From Aureimonas sp. SA4125 (GTDB lineage: Bacteria; Pseudomonadota; Alphaproteobacteria; Rhizobiales; Rhizobiaceae), in assembly GCF_019973775.1 (NCBI RefSeq), contig NZ_AP025032.1, forward strand, positions 2,046,001 to 2,110,000: DNA of 64,000 nt, written 5' to 3'. The position numbers were made by a program, and so were the translations under genes. Below the pieces are notes generated by a model. That model saw only the letters and a program-made list of their open reading frames with translations, ran no database searches and had not been told where the DNA came from. Within the stretch, counting starts at the first letter, position 1; each line of letters opens with the position of its first letter. Below are positions 21,818 through 30,456 of this stretch, in pieces.

Positions 21818-22579
21818 ATGCTGCAGGACGTCTGTGACATCGACGCCAAGCTCTCGGATGCCGCCACGCTCGAAGGGCGACTGGCGCGGGCGCATGCCGT
21901 CGCGGGCGATTTCGGGCTGACATCGCTGATCTACGACTATACGCCGGTCCCCTATTCGCACGATGGTGATCTGATCAACCCGTCCTTCCTCGGCATGCGC
22001 GGGGTGCCGGACGATTTTGCCGCACTCTGGTGCGAGGGCGGCTACTACCAGATCGATCCGGTCCAGCACCTCGCCTTTCGTTCGCCAAAGCCCTTCGTGT
22101 GGAGCTACCGGCAGGAAGCAAGGACGGTCCTCAACCCCTATCTCAACGAAGGCCATGCGCCCGTCGTCGACTATGTCCACGCGACGCGGATCACCTGCGG
22201 CATGACCGTGCCCGTGCATCTTCCGGGCGGCAGCTGCGCCACCGTCACCGGGATCCGGCAGGATGCGGAGGCCGGTTTCGATCGTGCCGCAGATGTCCAT
22301 CTCGGCGGCTTCACGGTGCTGGCTCACGCCCTGCACGCGGCGCTCGAGCCGCTGTTCGGTCGTCGGGAGCGCCAGTCGCAGGCCGTGCGGCTGAGCCCGC
22401 GCGAACTGGAATGCGTCCGCTTCGCCGCGGAAGGCCTTTCGGCCAAGGAGATCTCGCTGAAGCTCGGCCGATCCGCCGCGACCGTCGTCATGCATCTCAA
22501 TGCCGCGGCACGGAAACTGCAGGCCCGCAACCGGGCGCAAATGGTCGCCCGCGCCGCGCACTACCGGTTTCTGAGCTGA
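21818..22579 (+). CDS. LuxR-family transcriptional regulator, plant-responsive LuxR-solo type
   Basis: Autoinducer-binding domain followed by a GerE/LuxR helix-turn-helix (LSPRELECVRFAAEGLSAKEISLKLG, then SAATVVMHLNAAARKL). The frame opens at 21761; ATG 21818 gives 253 aa, the usual size, with AAGGAAGGCAGGG upstream, and TTG 21809 is also possible. Numbering from 21761, the pocket keeps Asp99, Pro100, Trp114 and Gly147 (TraR D70, P71, W85, G113). The positions of TraR W57 and Y61 are Phe86 and Trp90. Y61W with a changed W57 is the mark of plant-associated LuxR solos, which answer plant compounds rather than acyl-homoserine lactones. No luxI is in the window. It is divergent from pip. Confidence 0.88.
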   Translation: MLQDVCDIDAKLSDAATLEGRLARAHAVAGDFGLTSLIYDYTPVPYSHDGDLINPSFLGMRGVPDDFAALWCEGGYYQIDPVQHLAFRSPKPFVWSYRQEARTVLNPYLNEGHAPVVDYVHATRITCGMTVPVHLPGGSCATVTGIRQDAEAGFDRAADVHLGGFTVLAHALHAALEPLFGRRERQSQAVRLSPRELECVRFAAEGLSAKEISLKLGRSAATVVMHLNAAARKLQARNRAQMVARAAHYRFLS

Positions 22580-22737
22580 GGCGTCGGACGGGAGGGGCCA
22601 CCTTTGCGCGCCCTTGCCGGCGCGCGGCGCAAGGCTCGGGTGCCACGGCGCGGCTGGCCTCGGCGCGCCTGGCCAGGGCGGGGGTGCCAGGGCGCGAGTG
22701 AGGGGGGCGCGCGTGAGAGGGGCGTGGGTGAGAGGGT

Positions 22738-22765
22738 GCCCGCGACAGGATCTTCTGCCGCGGGC
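22738..22765. terminator. Hairpin between convergent luxR and Liv binding-protein genes
   Basis: GCCCGCG-A-CAG, a 6-nt loop, CTG-C-CGCGGGC: a 10-bp stem with one mismatch between two converging genes. The preceding 150 bp (22585-22735) is very GC-rich with near-repeats such as GAGTGAGGGG, GCGTGAGAGGGGCG and GGGTGAGAGGG. It may serve both strands; there is no clear T run. Confidence 0.5.
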
Positions 22766-22774
22766 CTTGCCGGC

Positions 22775-24043
22775 CTAGTTTTCGAGTTCGGCCTTCAACT
22801 GGGTGACCGTGTCGGCCGACATCTCGCCGGTCGTCGTCACCTCGCCGCCAGTGATCTTCCAGAGCCGGAAGGGCCCGGTGATGTCGCCATTCTGGTCGAA
22901 ATTGACCGGACCGATGACGCCCTCGTAGCGGATCGGCTTGCCCTCCTTGATGAGGCCGAGCGCCTTCTTGAACTCCTCGGGACCGGCGAAGATCGGCTCG
23001 CCTGCCGGGTCGACCACCTGCGGGATGGCCGCCTTGATCGCGGCGGGCTCGGCTTTGCCGGCCTTGGCGATGGCGAGGCCGACGATCGCGCCCGCGTCAT
23101 AGGAGCGGTCGGCGGCCGGCGCGTCCGGCTTGATGCCGCCGGAGAAGGCCTCGTAGTTCGCGTTGAAGTATTCGGTCGACTTCGTCGGACTGGTGCCGGA
23201 CGACGTGCCGTAGGCGTTTTCGAGATATTTCGCGCCGACCGCTTCGATGAAGTCCGAGGAGTTCATGCCGTCGTTGAGGAGGAAGGTCGCCGGCCCGCCT
23301 TGCGAGACCCAGGCCCGTGCGATGGTCGCGCCGTCGACGGGATAGCTGATGAGATAGAGCGCCTCGGGCTCGCCCGCCATCGCGGCCGTGGCCTCCGACG
23401 CGTAGCTCGACTGCTTTTCGTTATAGGGCGTGACCGAGGTGATCGTGCCGCCGAGTTTCTTGTACGCCTTCTCGAACTCCCGCTGCATGTTCACGCCGAA
23501 ATCGTTGTTGACGTGGACGACGGCGAGCTTCTTCAGACCCTGATCCATCGCGTATTTCGCAGCCGCCGTGCCCTGCAGCGCGTCCGAGGTGATCGTGCGG
23601 AAGAAGACGCCGTTCGTCTTGCCGTCGCGGGCGAGATCGGTCAGCGTCGGCGAGGAGGAAGCGGGCGAAACCTGCGGCACACCGGCCGGCGCGGTGACGG
23701 AGGTGAGGATCGGGATCGACACCGACGAGATGATGCCCCCGATGATCACCGGCACCTTCGCGACGTTGACGAGCTGCGTCGCCTGGTCGACGGCGACGTT
23801 GCCCTGGCTCTGTGAGTCGCGGGTATCGCTGGCGAGCTCGCAGCCGTTGACGCCGCCGGCCGTGTTGATGTCGCGGAAGGCCATGTCGACCGACTTGGCC
23901 CCGGCCTGCCCGTAGGCGCCGGCCGGACCGGTCAGTTCCATCACCATGCCGACGGTGGTGGTGCAGTCGGCCGCCAGCGCCGGCGCGGCATGGGAGAGCG
24001 CGCCGGCACACAGCGCGGTCGACAGGAGAAGCTTGACGTGCAT
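22775..24043 (-). CDS. Branched-chain amino acid-type ABC transporter substrate-binding protein
   Basis: Periplasmic Leu/Ile/Val-type (family 4) receptor, 422 aa from 24043 with AAAGGACC upstream. The signal peptide (MHVKLLLSTALCAGALSHAAPALA) is followed by the type I fold seen in GMVMELTGPAGAYGQAGAKSVDMAFRDIN. It is the last gene of the minus-strand operon that starts with the GntR regulator. The matching ATPases and permeases (livG-F-H-M) lie on the other side of that regulator, transcribed divergently, so receptor and membrane parts are split across the promoter region. The true ligand is unknown; Liv-type receptors also bind amides, urea and aromatic compounds. Confidence 0.92.
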   Translation of the reverse strand: MHVKLLLSTALCAGALSHAAPALAADCTTTVGMVMELTGPAGAYGQAGAKSVDMAFRDINTAGGVNGCELASDTRDSQSQGNVAVDQATQLVNVAKVPVIIGGIISSVSIPILTSVTAPAGVPQVSPASSSPTLTDLARDGKTNGVFFRTITSDALQGTAAAKYAMDQGLKKLAVVHVNNDFGVNMQREFEKAYKKLGGTITSVTPYNEKQSSYASEATAAMAGEPEALYLISYPVDGATIARAWVSQGGPATFLLNDGMNSSDFIEAVGAKYLENAYGTSSGTSPTKSTEYFNANYEAFSGGIKPDAPAADRSYDAGAIVGLAIAKAGKAEPAAIKAAIPQVVDPAGEPIFAGPEEFKKALGLIKEGKPIRYEGVIGPVNFDQNGDITGPFRLWKITGGEVTTTGEMSADTVTQLKAELEN

Positions 24044-24057
24044 GGCGCGCGGTCCTT

Positions 24058-24510
24058 TCACTCGGCCGAGGGGGAATGCCCTGCGGGCCCGTTGGGTTGG
24101 ATGGTGGTTTCCTGCAGATGCCGCCAGAGGACACCCAGCGGTGCCGTGGGGCAGGCAATGAAGAGGGCGGTCGACTGCCGGCAAGTCTCCACCTGTCCGG
24201 CAGACTGGCGTTCGACGTAGGAGACGAGTGCTGCGCGATCGTCGCGCCAGACGGTGTGGCCGTCCTCGATGCGAATGGCAAAATCGGGCGCCGTGGCGAC
24301 GCGGCGGGCCGACAGGAACATGGAGAGGTCGGCAAAACGCACCTGCCGTCCATCGGGCGCGATGCGCAGGAAGTCCGGCGAGAAGGCCGCCAGCCGATCG
24401 GACAGCGCCGCTTCTTCGAGCCGGCCGGCATACCAGTCGACGAAAAAGGCATGGCACGCCGCGACCTCGACCAGCGCCGCCGCGCCCAGATCCGGATGCC
24501 CGGCGGTCAC
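24058..24510 (-). CDS. Small NTF2-like (DUF4440/SnoaL-type) protein
   Basis: A 150-aa cytosolic protein. I place the start at GTG 24510 because it overlaps the stop of the aldo/keto reductase by 4 nt (GTGA); the upstream open frame is a shadow of that gene. The pattern (AACHAFFVDWYAGRLEEAALSD, FADLSMFLSARR, HTVWRDDRAALVSYVE, with an alternating beta C-terminal half) resembles the cone-shaped NTF2-like fold. Members may be enzymes, ligand binders or accessory domains. It ends 14 bp before the Liv binding protein. Function unknown; the family call is tentative. Confidence 0.7.
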   Translation of the reverse strand: MTAGHPDLGAAALVEVAACHAFFVDWYAGRLEEAALSDRLAAFSPDFLRIAPDGRQVRFADLSMFLSARRVATAPDFAIRIEDGHTVWRDDRAALVSYVERQSAGQVETCRQSTALFIACPTAPLGVLWRHLQETTIQPNGPAGHSPSAE

Positions 24511-25556
24511 GCGTCCTCGCTGTTGATGCTGTAGCGCATGATCGCCCCGTGCCGTCCGTCGCGGTCGCGCTCCAGCGCGTAGACGTCGCCGGTCGCCGTC
24601 TGCAGGTCGGCGCGGGCTGTTGCGATGGCGGCGTGATCGTCGGCATCGAGCGCGAGGTCGGCAATGGCAAGATTGGCGGCGAGATGGCTGCGGTTGCGCG
24701 CGCCGACGATGACCGCGGCAACGCCCGGCCGGTCCAGCACCCAGCGGCTGGCGACGGTCGCGATATCGCTGCCGTGCCGGTCGGCCACGCCGCGCAGCGC
24801 CTGCAGCAGCGCCTGGAACGCCGCCCAGCCGCCGGCCTCGTCGATCATCAACCTGTATTTCACCAGCGAGCGGTTCTCGAGCGGTTCGGCCGGCTCGCGG
24901 GCACCGAGCCAGGCATCGCTGAGAAACCCGCCGGCGACGGTCCCGTAGCAGAGAAGCTGCACGCCGCGCTCGGCACCGACGGCGACCATCGACTGTTCCG
25001 GCCTGGTGTCGAGGAGGGAATACTGGACCTGCATCGAGACCAGCGGCACGCCCGCATCCAGCATGGCGGTGAGGTGGGGCGTGTCGAAATTGGTGCCGCC
25101 GACATTGCGGATCTTGCCGGCCTGTTTGAGGCCGCCGAGCCAGCCGGCGGTCTCCAGCCAGCCGTCCACCGCATAGTCCCACCAGTGAAACTGGACGAGG
25201 TCCAGCTGCTCGGTGTTCAGGCGCTTCAGCGAGGTGTCGATCGCCGTCTCGACGGACCGCCGGTCGATCCGCGCGAGCATGTCGAGGTCCGGCACGAATT
25301 TGGTGTGCACGCGGATGGCGTCCAGCGCCGCCGTACCGCGCTCGGCGAGCAGACGCCGACGGAAATCGCCGATCAGTTCCTCGACGCCGGTGTAGATGTC
25401 GGCACAGTCGAAGGTGGTGATGCCCGCCTCGGCGAAGGCCATGAGATCGTCCAGGGCGGCATCGCGGTCGATGGCGCCATGGCCGCCGGCGAGCTGCCAG
25501 TTGCCGCGAATGACGCGCGAGATCCGGTGGTCGGGGGAGAGCGTCGTCGTGAGCAT
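24507..25556 (-). CDS. Aldo/keto reductase
   Basis: NAD(P)H-dependent TIM-barrel oxidoreductase, 349 aa from 25556, with AGGAAAG upstream. The AKR tetrad is complete: Asp50 and Tyr55 (FDCADIYTG), Lys86 (VHTKFVPD) and His124 (VQFHWWDY). The HWW motif and several loops (QYSLLDTRP, LLCYGTVAGGFLSDAWLG) are shared with the AKR half of the fusion protein at 30457, so the two are paralogues encoded on opposite arms of one locus. It starts 1 nt after the TIGR04076 gene and overlaps the next gene by 4 nt. Substrate unknown; relatives oxidise sugars or pyridoxal. Confidence 0.92.
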   Translation of the reverse strand: MLTTTLSPDHRISRVIRGNWQLAGGHGAIDRDAALDDLMAFAEAGITTFDCADIYTGVEELIGDFRRRLLAERGTAALDAIRVHTKFVPDLDMLARIDRRSVETAIDTSLKRLNTEQLDLVQFHWWDYAVDGWLETAGWLGGLKQAGKIRNVGGTNFDTPHLTAMLDAGVPLVSMQVQYSLLDTRPEQSMVAVGAERGVQLLCYGTVAGGFLSDAWLGAREPAEPLENRSLVKYRLMIDEAGGWAAFQALLQALRGVADRHGSDIATVASRWVLDRPGVAAVIVGARNRSHLAANLAIADLALDADDHAAIATARADLQTATGDVYALERDRDGRHGAIMRYSINSEDA

Positions 25557-25557
25557 G

Positions 25558-25917
25558 TCAGTCTTTCCTGGCGAGCGGCACGGCGGTCGTCGCGGCATGG
25601 CTGAAGCGGCGAAGGCCGAGACGGGTGATCCGCATCCGCGTCGGGCAGTTCGGATCGGGGCAGGCGACCTCGGCATCGCTGGTCATCCAGTCGTTCGGAT
25701 GGGTCTGACGCTGCTTGGCCGGCAGCAGGGGAAGGATGGCGGCCAGCGAATAGATCGAGAACCCCTGGCCGTCGGGAAAGTGCAGCATCTCGCCGTGCAG
25801 CTCGAAACTGTCCCCCGGCTTGGCACCGCAGTAGATCGTCGCACCCGGCGGGCTGACGACTTCGACCTTGAGATCGTAGAGCGAGAAACCGTCGTCTGGG
25901 CTGTCCGTCGACGTCAT
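25558..25917 (-). CDS. TIGR04076 family protein
   Basis: A 119-aa cytosolic protein that begins MTSTDSPDDGFSLYDLKVEV. The pattern YDLKVEVVSPPG, CGAKPGDSFELHGEMLHFP, FSIYSLAAILPLLPAKQR matches my recollection of TIGR04076, a small family of unknown function usually met in metabolic operons. C-terminal CPDPNCPTRMRI could bind a metal or form a disulfide. Its ATG overlaps the GntR stop (ATGA), and the aldo/keto reductase starts 1 nt after its own stop, so it is embedded in the operon. Role unknown. Confidence 0.75.
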   Translation of the reverse strand: MTSTDSPDDGFSLYDLKVEVVSPPGATIYCGAKPGDSFELHGEMLHFPDGQGFSIYSLAAILPLLPAKQRQTHPNDWMTSDAEVACPDPNCPTRMRITRLGLRRFSHAATTAVPLARKD

Positions 25918-26780
25918 GCGCCGGCCCCTTGGCCTGCCGGCAGTTGCGTCGGCCACCGCGTGCGCAACAGGTCGAACGCACGGCCGATATCCCGGCGCAA
26001 TGCTTCCACCGCCGCATCCGCGTCGGCCCGCTCCAGCGCCTCGAGGATTTCCCAGTGGAAATGCGTCGCTCTCAGCTCGCTGCTCCCGTCGTAGAGGTCG
26101 GCGGAGGCGCGGATGAAGGGTCCGCACTGCAGCCACAGGCTCTCGATGATCGGAAGGAGTACCGCCGAGCCGCAGGCCCGGTAGATGCCGAAATGGAAGG
26201 CATGGTTGTAGGACGCGCGGTAGCCATGATCGCCGCCAGTTGTCGCGACCTTGTCGTAGGCCTTCGTCATCGCGCGCAGAAGGTCGATGTCATCGACCGA
26301 CAGACGCGGTGCGGCAAGGCGGATCGCCTCGCCCTCGACGAGGCTGCGCGCGCGCGCGACATCGTCGAGTCGCTCGCGGGTCGCTTCCGGAACGCGGACC
26401 GAGCGATTCGGCAGGGCTTCCAGCGCCCGCTCGGAGACAAGCCGCGCCAGCGCGTCCCGCACCGGCATCGTGCTGGTCGCCAGCTTCGTCGCCACGGTCT
26501 GGATACGCAGGACTTCGCCGGCGTCGAGCTGCCCTTCGATCAGAAGGCGCCGCAAGGCATCGTAGACACGCTGGTGGACCGTCCGTCGTTCGAGCGGCAC
26601 GAGAGCTGTCAGACCATTGGATGAAACGAGCGATGGCGTGGTGAGCGCTTCAACTTCCGACGGGTCGGCGGACGACGCCGTGTCGGTCAGCACGAGGGGA
26701 ATGCTCTGCCGTCGGTGACGATGGGCGAGACCGACATGTCCGACTGCCTCTTTGTTCGGCACTGCATTATTGCTTGCCAT
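25914..26780 (-). CDS. GntR-family transcriptional regulator (FadR/FCD type)
   Basis: Winged-helix regulator with a C-terminal FCD ligand-binding domain, about 288 aa. The DNA-binding part lies around residues 65-130 (TVHQRVYDALRRLLIEGQLD, then STMPVRDALARLVSERALE). The FCD domain has the metal-ligand-like pattern NHAFHFGIYRA and a late His in RATHFHWEIL. An N-terminal stretch of about 60 residues is unusually long, so the real start could be internal; I keep 26780, with 26783 also possible. It heads the minus-strand operon and faces livG, the classic place for a ligand-responsive repressor of both arms. Confidence 0.9.
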   Translation of the reverse strand: MASNNAVPNKEAVGHVGLAHRHRRQSIPLVLTDTASSADPSEVEALTTPSLVSSNGLTALVPLERRTVHQRVYDALRRLLIEGQLDAGEVLRIQTVATKLATSTMPVRDALARLVSERALEALPNRSVRVPEATRERLDDVARARSLVEGEAIRLAAPRLSVDDIDLLRAMTKAYDKVATTGGDHGYRASYNHAFHFGIYRACGSAVLLPIIESLWLQCGPFIRASADLYDGSSELRATHFHWEILEALERADADAAVEALRRDIGRAFDLLRTRWPTQLPAGQGAGA

Positions 26781-26791
26781 CAAAACGGTAG

Positions 26792-26839
26792 CCGAATAGC
26801 CTGAGGGTGTAAAGTTTGATCACATATCAGAATATTCGG
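26792..26839. promoter_or_regulatory. Candidate operator region between GntR and livG
   Basis: The 102-bp divergent region is AT-rich compared with its surroundings. It holds CCGAATA (26792-26798) mirrored by TATTCGG (26833-26839), 41 bp centre to centre, and inside that TGAT-CACAT-ATCA (26817-26829), plus the palindrome GAATATTC (26830-26837). These are plausible GntR sites; none matches a fixed consensus. Confidence 0.4.
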
Positions 26840-26882
26840 TTCTTTTTGCCGGAACGGGCACCAGGATTTGAGCGATAGCGGC

Positions 26883-27764
26883 ATGCATTTGGACCCCGGC
26901 GAACAGCCGCAGGGGCGGACTTCACTGCCGCTTGGCGCTGACCCCTCGGCATCTCCCGCCGCTGATCGCTCGTCGCTTGCGCATGACGAAGCCGGTCGTC
27001 CACCGGCGCTGGCCGTCGAGTCCGTGTCCATCGCCTTTGGGGGGGTGAAAGCCGTCGACGGAATGTCGCTGTCTATCGAAACGGGCGGCATGCTCGGGCT
27101 GATCGGCCCGAACGGCGCCGGCAAGACGACGATGTTCAATCTCATCGCCGGCACGCTGAAGCCGGACAGCGGCAGGATCGCTCTTTCCGGCGTTTCGGTC
27201 GAAGGCGAGGCCGCCAGCAAAAGGGTCGGCCGGGGGCTGGCGCGAACCTTCCAGCTGCCGCGCCCGTTTCTGGCAATGACGGTGCTGGAGAACATGCTGA
27301 CGGCGCCGCGCGGGCAGGCGGGCGAGACGCTGCTCGGCAATTTCCTGAGGCCCCGGGAAGTGGCGCGGCAGGAGCGCGCCTCGGTCGAGCGGGCAGGCGA
27401 GCTCCTCGATTTCCTGCAGCTGTCGCGGCTTCGGGACGAGGAAGCGAGGGTGCTCTCGGGCGGCCAGCGCAAGCTCCTGGAATTCGGCCGGGCCCTCATG
27501 GCCGAGCCCGCCATCATCCTCCTCGACGAGCCGGCCGCCGGCGTCAATCCGGCGCTCCTCGACTTCATGATCGACCGCATCGCCACGATCAACGCGCGCG
27601 GCATGACCGTGCTCCTGATCGAGCACAACATGGACATGATCCGCCGGCTCTGTCCCCGTGCCCTCGTCATGGCGCAGGGGCGAAAGCTCGCCGAAGGCAG
27701 GCCCGACGAGCTCGTCCGCGATCCCGACGTGGTTCTCGCCTATCTCGGCGGAGCTTCGGCATGA
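26883..27764 (+). CDS. livG: Liv-type ABC transporter ATP-binding protein (LivG)
   Basis: ATPase of a branched-chain amino acid-type importer, 293 aa from ATG 26883; a TTG at 26868 is an alternative and neither has a strong ribosome site. About 40 residues precede the ABC domain. Walker A is GPNGAGKTT, the signature is LSGGQRKLLEFGRAL, Walker B is AIILLDEPAAGVN, and the switch is LLIEHNMDM. These are typical LivG features. It overlaps livF by 4 nt. Its binding protein is in the divergent operon. Confidence 0.92.
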   Translation: MHLDPGEQPQGRTSLPLGADPSASPAADRSSLAHDEAGRPPALAVESVSIAFGGVKAVDGMSLSIETGGMLGLIGPNGAGKTTMFNLIAGTLKPDSGRIALSGVSVEGEAASKRVGRGLARTFQLPRPFLAMTVLENMLTAPRGQAGETLLGNFLRPREVARQERASVERAGELLDFLQLSRLRDEEARVLSGGQRKLLEFGRALMAEPAIILLDEPAAGVNPALLDFMIDRIATINARGMTVLLIEHNMDMIRRLCPRALVMAQGRKLAEGRPDELVRDPDVVLAYLGGASA

Positions 27765-28510
27765 TCCCGGACGCGCCACCGGTCCTGTCGGCGACCCGGC
27801 TCGTCGCCGGCTACGAGCGCGACCTGCCGATCGTCAAGGGCATCGATTTCCAACTGCCGCCCGGCGGCTTCACGACCATTCTCGGCCCGAACGGGGCGGG
27901 CAAGTCGACCTTCGTCAAGGCCATGGCTGGCCTCGTGCCGGTCCATTCCGGAGAGGTCTGCCTCGCAGGACGCGACATCACCCGGACGCAAGCCCACGAA
28001 CTCGTCCGCGCCGGCCTCGCCTTCGTCCCGCAGACCGAGAACATCTTCGCCACCCTCGGCATCGACGAGAACCTCCGGCTGTGCGCCGGGATACTGCCGG
28101 CGAACCGGCGAGCGGAAAGGATGGAGGCGGTCTATGCTCTGTTTCCCGACCTCGCCTCGCGCCGCTCGATGATCGCGGGTGCCCTGTCCGGCGGCCAGCG
28201 CCAGATGCTGGCGACGGCCCGCGCGCTGCTCGTCGAGCCCGAGGTGATCATCCTCGACGAGCCCTCAGCCGGCTTGTCGCCAAAACTCGTCGGCGAGGTC
28301 TTCGAGACGCTGGCCCGCATCAATGCGGCGGGAGTCGCCATCCTCCTCGTCGAGCAGAACGTTCGCGCCGCGCTCGCCGTCGCGCGAACAGCCCTGGTTC
28401 TGGCCGACGGACATATCGTCCACGACGGACCTGCCGCCTCTCTGGCGGGCGACCCGCGACTCGGCGAGATGTTCCTCGGCCGCCACCCCGCGGCGGGAGC
28501 GGGCGCGTGA
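27761..28510 (+). CDS. livF: Liv-type ABC transporter ATP-binding protein (LivF)
   Basis: Second ATPase of the importer, 249 aa. Walker A is GPNGAGKST, the signature is LSGGQRQMLATARAL, Walker B is VIILDEPSAGLSP and the H-loop region is LLVEQNVRAAL, the Glu-Gln-Asn form seen in LivF. AFVPQTENIFATLGIDENL is also LivF-like. Start and stop both overlap neighbours by 4 nt. Confidence 0.93.
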   Translation: MIPDAPPVLSATRLVAGYERDLPIVKGIDFQLPPGGFTTILGPNGAGKSTFVKAMAGLVPVHSGEVCLAGRDITRTQAHELVRAGLAFVPQTENIFATLGIDENLRLCAGILPANRRAERMEAVYALFPDLASRRSMIAGALSGGQRQMLATARALLVEPEVIILDEPSAGLSPKLVGEVFETLARINAAGVAILLVEQNVRAALAVARTALVLADGHIVHDGPAASLAGDPRLGEMFLGRHPAAGAGA

Positions 28511-29421
28511 ACGCGCAGTTCCTGGTGGACGGCGCCATCGCCGGCTCGATGATCGGGCTCGGCGCCATCGGCGTCACGCTGACCTATTCGATCCTGCGCT
28601 TCGCCAACTTCGCCCATGGCGAATTCATCGCCTGGGGCTCCTATGCCGCACTGGCGGTGGCGACGGCCGCCGCCGGGGCGCTCGGCATCGGCCTGTCGCC
28701 GCTCGGCCCCTTCTCCTTCGGCTGGATGCTGCCGGTCGCCGCGCTCCTTGCCGCCCTCCTGACCGGCGGCCTGGCCGTCCTCCTCGACGCGCTGCTGTTC
28801 GCTTCCTTCCGCCGGCGCGGCTCGGCGACGATCATCATGGTCATCGCGAGTTTCGGCGCCTCGATGGCGTTGCGCAGCCTGCTCGAATTCGTCTTCACCT
28901 CGAAGCCCGCCTATTTTACCCGCGAGTTGCAGATCGCTCTGCCGCTCGGCGGCGGCATCCGGGCGACCCCCGACCAGCTGTTGATGCTCGGCGTTACCGT
29001 CCTGCTCGTCGTCTCAGTCCACCTTCTCCTGACGCGCACGGCGACAGGCCGGCAGATGCGCGCCGTCGCGGAGAACCCGGCACTGGCCCGCATCGTCGGC
29101 ATCGACGTCCGCCGGGTGATCCGGACCGTCTGGTTCCTCGGCGGCGCGCTGGCCGCCTCTGCCGGCGTGATGGCCGGGCTGCTGGTGCAGATCCGCCCCT
29201 ATATGGGCTTCGACCTCCTGTTGCCGCTTTTCGCTGCGGCCATTCTCGGCGGCATCGGCTCGGTTCCGGGTGCCGTGCTGGGTGGCCTCGTTGTCGGCCT
29301 CTGCGAGGCGCTGGCGGTCCAGACCGTCGGGGCGGAGTGGCGGGCTGCCGTCGGCTTCGTGATCCTCACCGCCGTCCTCGTCCTCCGCCCGCAGGGGATT
29401 CTGGGGAGGGCGCGGGGATGA
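28507..29421 (+). CDS. livH: Liv-type ABC transporter permease (LivH)
   Basis: Inner-membrane permease, 304 aa, starting with GTG at 28507, chosen because it overlaps the livF stop (GTGA). The upstream open frame is a shadow of livF. GAIGVTLTYSILRFANFAHGEF is the typical LivH opening. The conserved loop is LLTRTATGRQMRAVAENPALARIVGID, and the end is AVLVLRPQGILG. About eight hydrophobic segments. It overlaps livM by 4 nt. Confidence 0.93.
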   Translation: MNAQFLVDGAIAGSMIGLGAIGVTLTYSILRFANFAHGEFIAWGSYAALAVATAAAGALGIGLSPLGPFSFGWMLPVAALLAALLTGGLAVLLDALLFASFRRRGSATIIMVIASFGASMALRSLLEFVFTSKPAYFTRELQIALPLGGGIRATPDQLLMLGVTVLLVVSVHLLLTRTATGRQMRAVAENPALARIVGIDVRRVIRTVWFLGGALAASAGVMAGLLVQIRPYMGFDLLLPLFAAAILGGIGSVPGAVLGGLVVGLCEALAVQTVGAEWRAAVGFVILTAVLVLRPQGILGRARG

Positions 29422-30398
29422 TCGACCTTCTCGGCTACGGCGCCTTCTTCCTCACCATCGCTCTTTCCTATGCGATCATCGCCATCGGCCTGAACGTGCA
29501 ATGGGGCCAGACCGGCCTTTTCAACGTCGGCGTCGCCGGCTTCGTCGCCATCGGCGCCTATGTCTCGGGCCTGTTGACGACGCCCGCCGTCGCGGACCGG
29601 CTTGGCGGTTTCGACCTGCCGATCCCGGTCGGCTGGATTGCGGCGCTCGCGGCGGGAGCGCTCTGCTCCCTCGCGCTGGGGTGGATGACCATTCGCCTGC
29701 GCTCGGACTATCTGGCGATCACCACCTTCGGCTTCGCCGTCACAGTGCAGCTTGCCGCCCTCAACCTGGAAAGCATCACCGGCGGCCCTTTCGGCATGGG
29801 CTTCATCCCGCGCCCCTTCGCCTCGCTTGCCGGTGATCCGTTCACCTTCGGCCTTGCCAATCTCGGCCTCGTCGCGGTCGTGCTGGTCGTCGTCTATCTT
29901 GTCGTCGAGCGGCTCGGCGCGTCGCCGTTCGGGCGGGTGCTCCGGGCGATCCGCGAGGACGAGGCGGCGGCGATCTCGCTCGGCAAGAACGCCGTGCGAT
30001 TCCGCCTGAAAGCCTTTGCCGTCGGTGGCGCGCTGATGGCGCTCGGCGGCGCCGTTCAGGCTCACTTCATCGGCTTCATCGCGCCGGAGAACTACCTGCC
30101 GCTGATGACCTTCCAGGTCTGGGCCATGCTCATCGTCGGCGGATCCGGCAACCACCGCGGCGCCATCGTCGGCGCAGTCCTCGTCTGGGCGCTCTGGGCG
30201 GCTTCCGCCTCGCTCATCGGCGCGGTGGTGCCGGCGGGCGAGCAGGCGAGGGCGGCTTCGCTGCAGATCGTCCTCATCGGCGTCGCGCTCTGCTCGATCC
30301 TCCTCTTGCGACCGCGCGGCATCCTCGGCGAGCGCCGGACGGTGTCCCGCCATCTCGCCCCGCGATCGCAGGCGGGGCCGCGCAAGCCCGAGCCATGA
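29418..30398 (+). CDS. livM: Liv-type ABC transporter permease (LivM)
   Basis: Inner-membrane permease, 326 aa from ATG 29418. LNVQWGQTGLFNVGVAGF and the loop SPFGRVLRAIREDEAAAISLGKN are LivM signatures, and the sequence ends LLLRPRGILGER plus a basic tail. It overlaps livH by 4 nt and is followed 58 bp later by the AKR-RidA fusion gene, which has its own ribosome site (GAGGAGACC). Confidence 0.93.
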   Translation: MIDLLGYGAFFLTIALSYAIIAIGLNVQWGQTGLFNVGVAGFVAIGAYVSGLLTTPAVADRLGGFDLPIPVGWIAALAAGALCSLALGWMTIRLRSDYLAITTFGFAVTVQLAALNLESITGGPFGMGFIPRPFASLAGDPFTFGLANLGLVAVVLVVVYLVVERLGASPFGRVLRAIREDEAAAISLGKNAVRFRLKAFAVGGALMALGGAVQAHFIGFIAPENYLPLMTFQVWAMLIVGGSGNHRGAIVGAVLVWALWAASASLIGAVVPAGEQARAASLQIVLIGVALCSILLLRPRGILGERRTVSRHLAPRSQAGPRKPEP

Positions 30399-30456
30399 TG
30401 CCGACGGGGCCTTTGCCAAGGCGCATACTCCCATTTCCGACCGAGGAGACCTCGCC

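Noticed and set aside
22585..22735. Near-repeats (GAGTGAGGGG, GCGTGAGAGGGGCG, GGGTGAGAGGG) as a CRISPR-like or satellite array
   Set aside because: Too short and irregular, no spacers; best seen as GC-rich intergenic sequence next to a terminator hairpin.
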